NCBI RefSeq assembly: GCF_004337985.1
Contig: NW_021940923.1
Coordinates: forward strand, 907,951-971,950
Direction of reading: 5' to 3'
Source: Pyricularia pennisetigena
Lineage: Eukaryota; Ascomycota; Sordariomycetes; Magnaporthales; Pyriculariaceae
Length of the DNA stretch: 64,000 nucleotides
Position numbers and translations under genes: made by a program. Numbering within the stretch: position 1 is the first letter of the stretch; every line of letters starts with the position of its first letter. Under the pieces are notes generated by a model. It saw nothing but the letters and a program-made list of their open reading frames with translations. It ran no database searches and had not been told where the DNA came from. Positions 60,571 to 64,000 of the stretch are shown one piece after another.

Positions 60571-60921
60571 AGGCCGTTAGGCTTAATGGGCCGTTAGGCT
60601 CAATAGGTCGGCAGGTCAGTCACATGAATAAGGCCAAATCATGTGACGTGACCCCGCATTCCGGACATCCGGATCGAAGATCTGCACTTACGGATTCGAA
60701 CACGTAATTCACAACTTAGCCTTAGATTCATCACTTTCATCACCTTTATAACCTTCATCGATTCAACGATTCAACGAATCGATTGTGCAACAACAATATA
60801 TTATCTCTATTACCCGCTAGCAGACGGTTATCTGCCATTTCAACGTTCCATCAGCCTTATACGTGATCCACTTTTCCCCGCGTTCAAGATTAAGCTTATT
60901 CTATCTCGTAACCTCCTCACA
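60571..60921 (-). repeat. Right copy of the 345-350 bp inverted repeat
   Basis: Reverse complement of 51002-51346. Its outer end reads CCTCCTCACA on the plus strand, mirroring TGTGAGGAGG at the left. No clear target-site duplication is visible outside the two ends. It contains an extra short duplication (a second gtgatgaa unit in the reverse sense) relative to the left copy. Confidence 0.93.
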
Positions 60922-63900
60922 TTTTTTACCTTGCGTTAGGTTATAATAATTATCGCCGATACGGATTAGTTTTTACCCAATTAAAAATCCTTTTATAACG
61001 GGACGGGTAGGCGATCCAGGAAATCCGTATCCTTATGCGATGGGAAATAATATTCGGGTTATACGGAATTTATTAGTCCATTATTTGGCGTCGAATCAGG
61101 TTTGGGCTGCGTCCGCGATACCGAAATAAGGTTAATTTTAGTTAACCGAACGGTGGTGGTTTTATATATACGGGGTACGGGCGGCTTATTTAATGGCGCG
61201 GGTACCGGGTTAATAATAATTTCCGGTTATGGTGCAGGGGGCCGGTTTTTAAAATCCTTTAATAGCGGGGATAATACGCTGGTAAATAGTTTAAAGGATA
61301 TTAGGGGAATTTGCAATTGGCGGTTATCCAAATCCGGGGCAAATTCGTTATAATTATCGTTTATATTAATATTATTATCGCTTTTATTGGCGGACGCGGG
61401 GGTAGGTTGGTTATCGTTTTCGCTTATATAGGTATCGTCGTTATTATAGTCGACGGGGGCGGGGGTAGGTTCGTTATCGCCGGCGTCCATATCGGCATTA
61501 TTTCCATCTTTATTGACGGGGGCGGGGGTAAATTTATTATTACCGGAATTTATATTAATATTATTTTAATTATTATTATTATTATTAGGAATAGGGGGAA
61601 AATTTAGGGGGATTCCGGTTGCATCCGAATAATTTTATAATATAAAACGGTCCAACCGAGCAAAATTTAGCTTTAAAACAATTGCAATATCCGCGTCGTA
61701 ATTTTCCAAATTTTTAAAATATTGGTTTATTTTTTTTATCCGCGCTCCTTTTTATGGTATAGTTATTAAATTGGTAAATAATTTAACATTATTGGGTATA
61801 TATCCCAACGTAGATTTGGTGGTGGTTTGGGCGGAGGTTTTACCTTTTTAGCTTTTTTTGGGAGTTATAGTAATAAAGGAACGTAATTGTGACAATTGTT
61901 ACGGTTTTTAGCGAATTAAAGCAATTATTGTAACTATTATTATAATAAAATTAATTAGTTTGCCCCGGACCTAACCGGGTGGGGGGTACCCTTACGATGC
62001 AGGGGCGCTAATTATAATTTACCCTCGTTACGATTAAGTTAGTGTTTATTTGGGTGGGTAAAATATAAACAGTTTTATCCAATTAAAAATGCTTTAATTA
62101 AATTTCCTAACGAATATGTTTGCAATATTTGCTAAGGCAATTTTGCGATTATAACAGTTATTACGTTTGTTAGTTAAAAATTAAACGCTGGTTTAATCGT
62201 CACAATTTTTTATTAATCGTTATAAAAAGAATCTGGCGGTTGGGAAAAAGGTTTTTATTGTAAAAAAAAAAAAAAAAGCTAATAAAAATAAAAAAGGAGG
62301 TATTTATAATTGGGTTTACGTATGGGGCTTTTTGCTAATAAAATAAAATTAAAATAAAAACGTTAAAATTTCCGGAATTTAACCGTAATAATTGTTACAA
62401 TTCGTAATATCGAACCCTTTTATTTTTAATCGGGGCGCCGTTACGCCGTACCAGCTTATATATAATCCAAACTTTTAATTTACGTAATAATTGTTATTAT
62501 TTAACATTTGGTCGTTTTATTTAGGCCGTTAATTGGGGATTTTGGTATTTAACAATTATATATTTTACGCTGTTTAATCCTCCCCCCCTGGTTAATCCAA
62601 TTCGGCGTCGCCTTTTTTATCGTTCGACTTTTTTATAATCCAAAACACGTTATTTAATTTAATTAAAATTTAACCTTATTCGCCCTTTAGCTTTTGGGTT
62701 ATAAATTTATAAACGTTCCTATATTGGATATTTTTGTAACCGTTAACGTTAACCAGCATTTTAATTTATAATTATAATACCGTTTAATTCGTTCGTCGGC
62801 GTTTATTAATTTATTTTCCCGAATAATTATTAATTATATTTATCGTTTCCTAAAGTACCACCGTATTTTAATTCCGCCGCCTTTTTTTTGTTATTTATGC
62901 AAATAGGAGGCGTAATTTCGTATCCCATTTTCGTATATTATTAAAAGTTAAGCAACGAAATAATCGTTATATTGTTTAAACTATTTAATTAATTGTAAAT
63001 TTGGAATATTTTCCAGCAAATCGTTTTTCGTCCATTCCCGGTTATAGGAATGGACGAATTTTTTAGCGATATTAAAAGCTATTAATTTGGGTAATACCAA
63101 CTGGGATAATAGGTCGTATAACCGCCGCGGGTTTGGGTAAAAAATGGTTATTGCAAAATAGGTACCCCATTTATCCAATTGTTTAAATATATAATTTTTT
63201 TTGGAATTTTTCCTGGGTATTTTAATTGGTTGTTTTTTAGGGGGTAATACGGGTAAAACTCCAATTTGGTGGACGCAGGCGTTACAATAATTTTCAAATT
63301 AATTTATTATAAAAAATGGACTCGTTTCCTATATAAAATCCAATATAATTCGTCGAAAATATTTAACGTTGGCGAAGGTTTGCATATTTGGCGTTTCTTT
63401 TTTTAATTTTTTCCTATTTATTATTTCCTATTGCGTCCAATGGGGCGGAACGCGTGGTTTAAATATATTTAAAAGGCCGGTTTGTAATAATTCCGACGTT
63501 GTTACCCGGTTATTATCGTTTAAATTAAATTTAGCGATACGTGGAAGGTTAATAGGGAATAACCGCGTTTATAAATACGTTAAAAAGTTTAAATGGGTAA
63601 TTTGTAAATTTTTAACGTTTTTTCGTAATATTATAGGTTATTTGGTTAATTTAATTAATAATTTTGGCCTGGTTGGTTTATATTTAGCGATAAACCCCTG
63701 CGTATCGAAATACTAGTAAAACGCAAAAAAATATGCGGTTTTTTTACGGTTAGGCCCGCGTGCGGTTCGTCCGAATTTTTACCACAGGTTTGCGGGGTCG
63801 TTTAATATTAACGCGCCGTATTACATTATACGTTCCATATTAGGTATATCCATACTTATACCTAAAAATAAAATGGAAAATATAATGCGAATTTTGGAAT

Positions 63901-64000
63901 CCGGTTTGGAAAATTTTACGTAAATTTTAATTTTGTCGATTTTAGGTGTAAATGCATTATACCGGATAATTATATCGGTTGCGTTTCGTTTAATAAATTT
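60922..64000. pseudogene. Second AT-rich, RIP-degraded element relic
   Basis: Continues to the end of the window with the same depleted composition. On the minus strand near 63000-63290 a protein-like block includes a possible zinc pair NYCNACVHQIG and then DKWGTYFAI and PNPRRLYDLLSQLVLPKL. I cannot name the family. A 63-bp tandem repeat lies at 61334-61580. A plus-strand frame of 115 codons (63369-63716) has no recognised domain. It is probably a transposon remnant truncated by the window end. Confidence 0.5.
61334..61580. repeat. 63-bp tandem repeat (21-codon unit), about four units
   Basis: The block cgggggtaggt recurs at 61397, 61460 and (as cgggggtaaat) 61523, exactly 63 bp apart, with a weaker unit at about 61334. 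Because 63 is divisible by three, the minus strand reads as a 21-residue repeat rich in Asn/Asp with EPTPAPV/QPTPASA. It appears to be a repeat region of a degraded protein. Confidence 0.8.

Overview
The window is nuclear DNA of a filamentous ascomycete (Pezizomycotina), most likely a Sordariomycete. The support is short GT-AG introns of about 50-250 bp, fungal-specific gene families (Sts1/Cut8, a bZIP-like DUF3425 regulator, a non-reducing polyketide synthase), a lone dispersed 5S rRNA gene, and about 13 kb of AT-rich DNA that looks mutated by repeat-induced point mutation (RIP). The species cannot be named from this sequence. All exon structures were assembled by eye from splice consensus, reading phase and family conservation. 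Every model listed closes in frame.

Region 1 (about 0.4-28 kb) is mostly housekeeping. It holds the bifunctional fructose-2,6-bisphosphate enzyme (+), a secreted GH3 beta-glucosidase (-), an 827-bp assembly gap, a mitochondrial aconitase paralogue (-), RAD52 (-), the proteasome-tethering factor Sts1/Cut8 (-), a bZIP-like/DUF3425 regulator (-), a four-cysteine small secreted protein (-), a stretch of broken ORFs, a secreted alpha/beta hydrolase (+), a 5S rRNA gene (-) and a truncated 5S copy.

Region 2 (28.5-50.3 kb) is a secondary-metabolite gene cluster. Its genes are a non-reducing PKS (SAT-KS-AT-PT-ACP-ACP-TE, -), a LigB/DOPA-type extradiol dioxygenase (-), a flavin monooxygenase fused to an acetoacetate-decarboxylase-like domain (+), an NRPS-like carboxylic acid reductase (A-T-R, +), a second flavin monooxygenase (+) and an O-methyltransferase (-). 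Inferred logic: the PKS makes an aromatic acid, the A-T-R enzyme reduces it to an aldehyde, the monooxygenases add hydroxyls, the methyltransferase caps one, and the dioxygenase opens the ring. No P450, transporter or pathway-specific regulator lies inside the window.

Region 3 (50.4-64 kb) is AT-rich repeat DNA in which CpA/TpG look rare while CpG remains, as RIP would leave it. Two nearly identical 345-350 bp inverted repeats (51.0 and 60.6-60.9 kb) bound a 9.2-kb interior. The interior holds a ruined SNF2-type helicase gene on the minus strand and, convergent to it, a ruined plus-strand gene of uncertain family. An 18-bp near-palindrome recurs between the coding blocks. A tRNA-like sequence abuts the right repeat, and a second degraded element continues to the end of the window.
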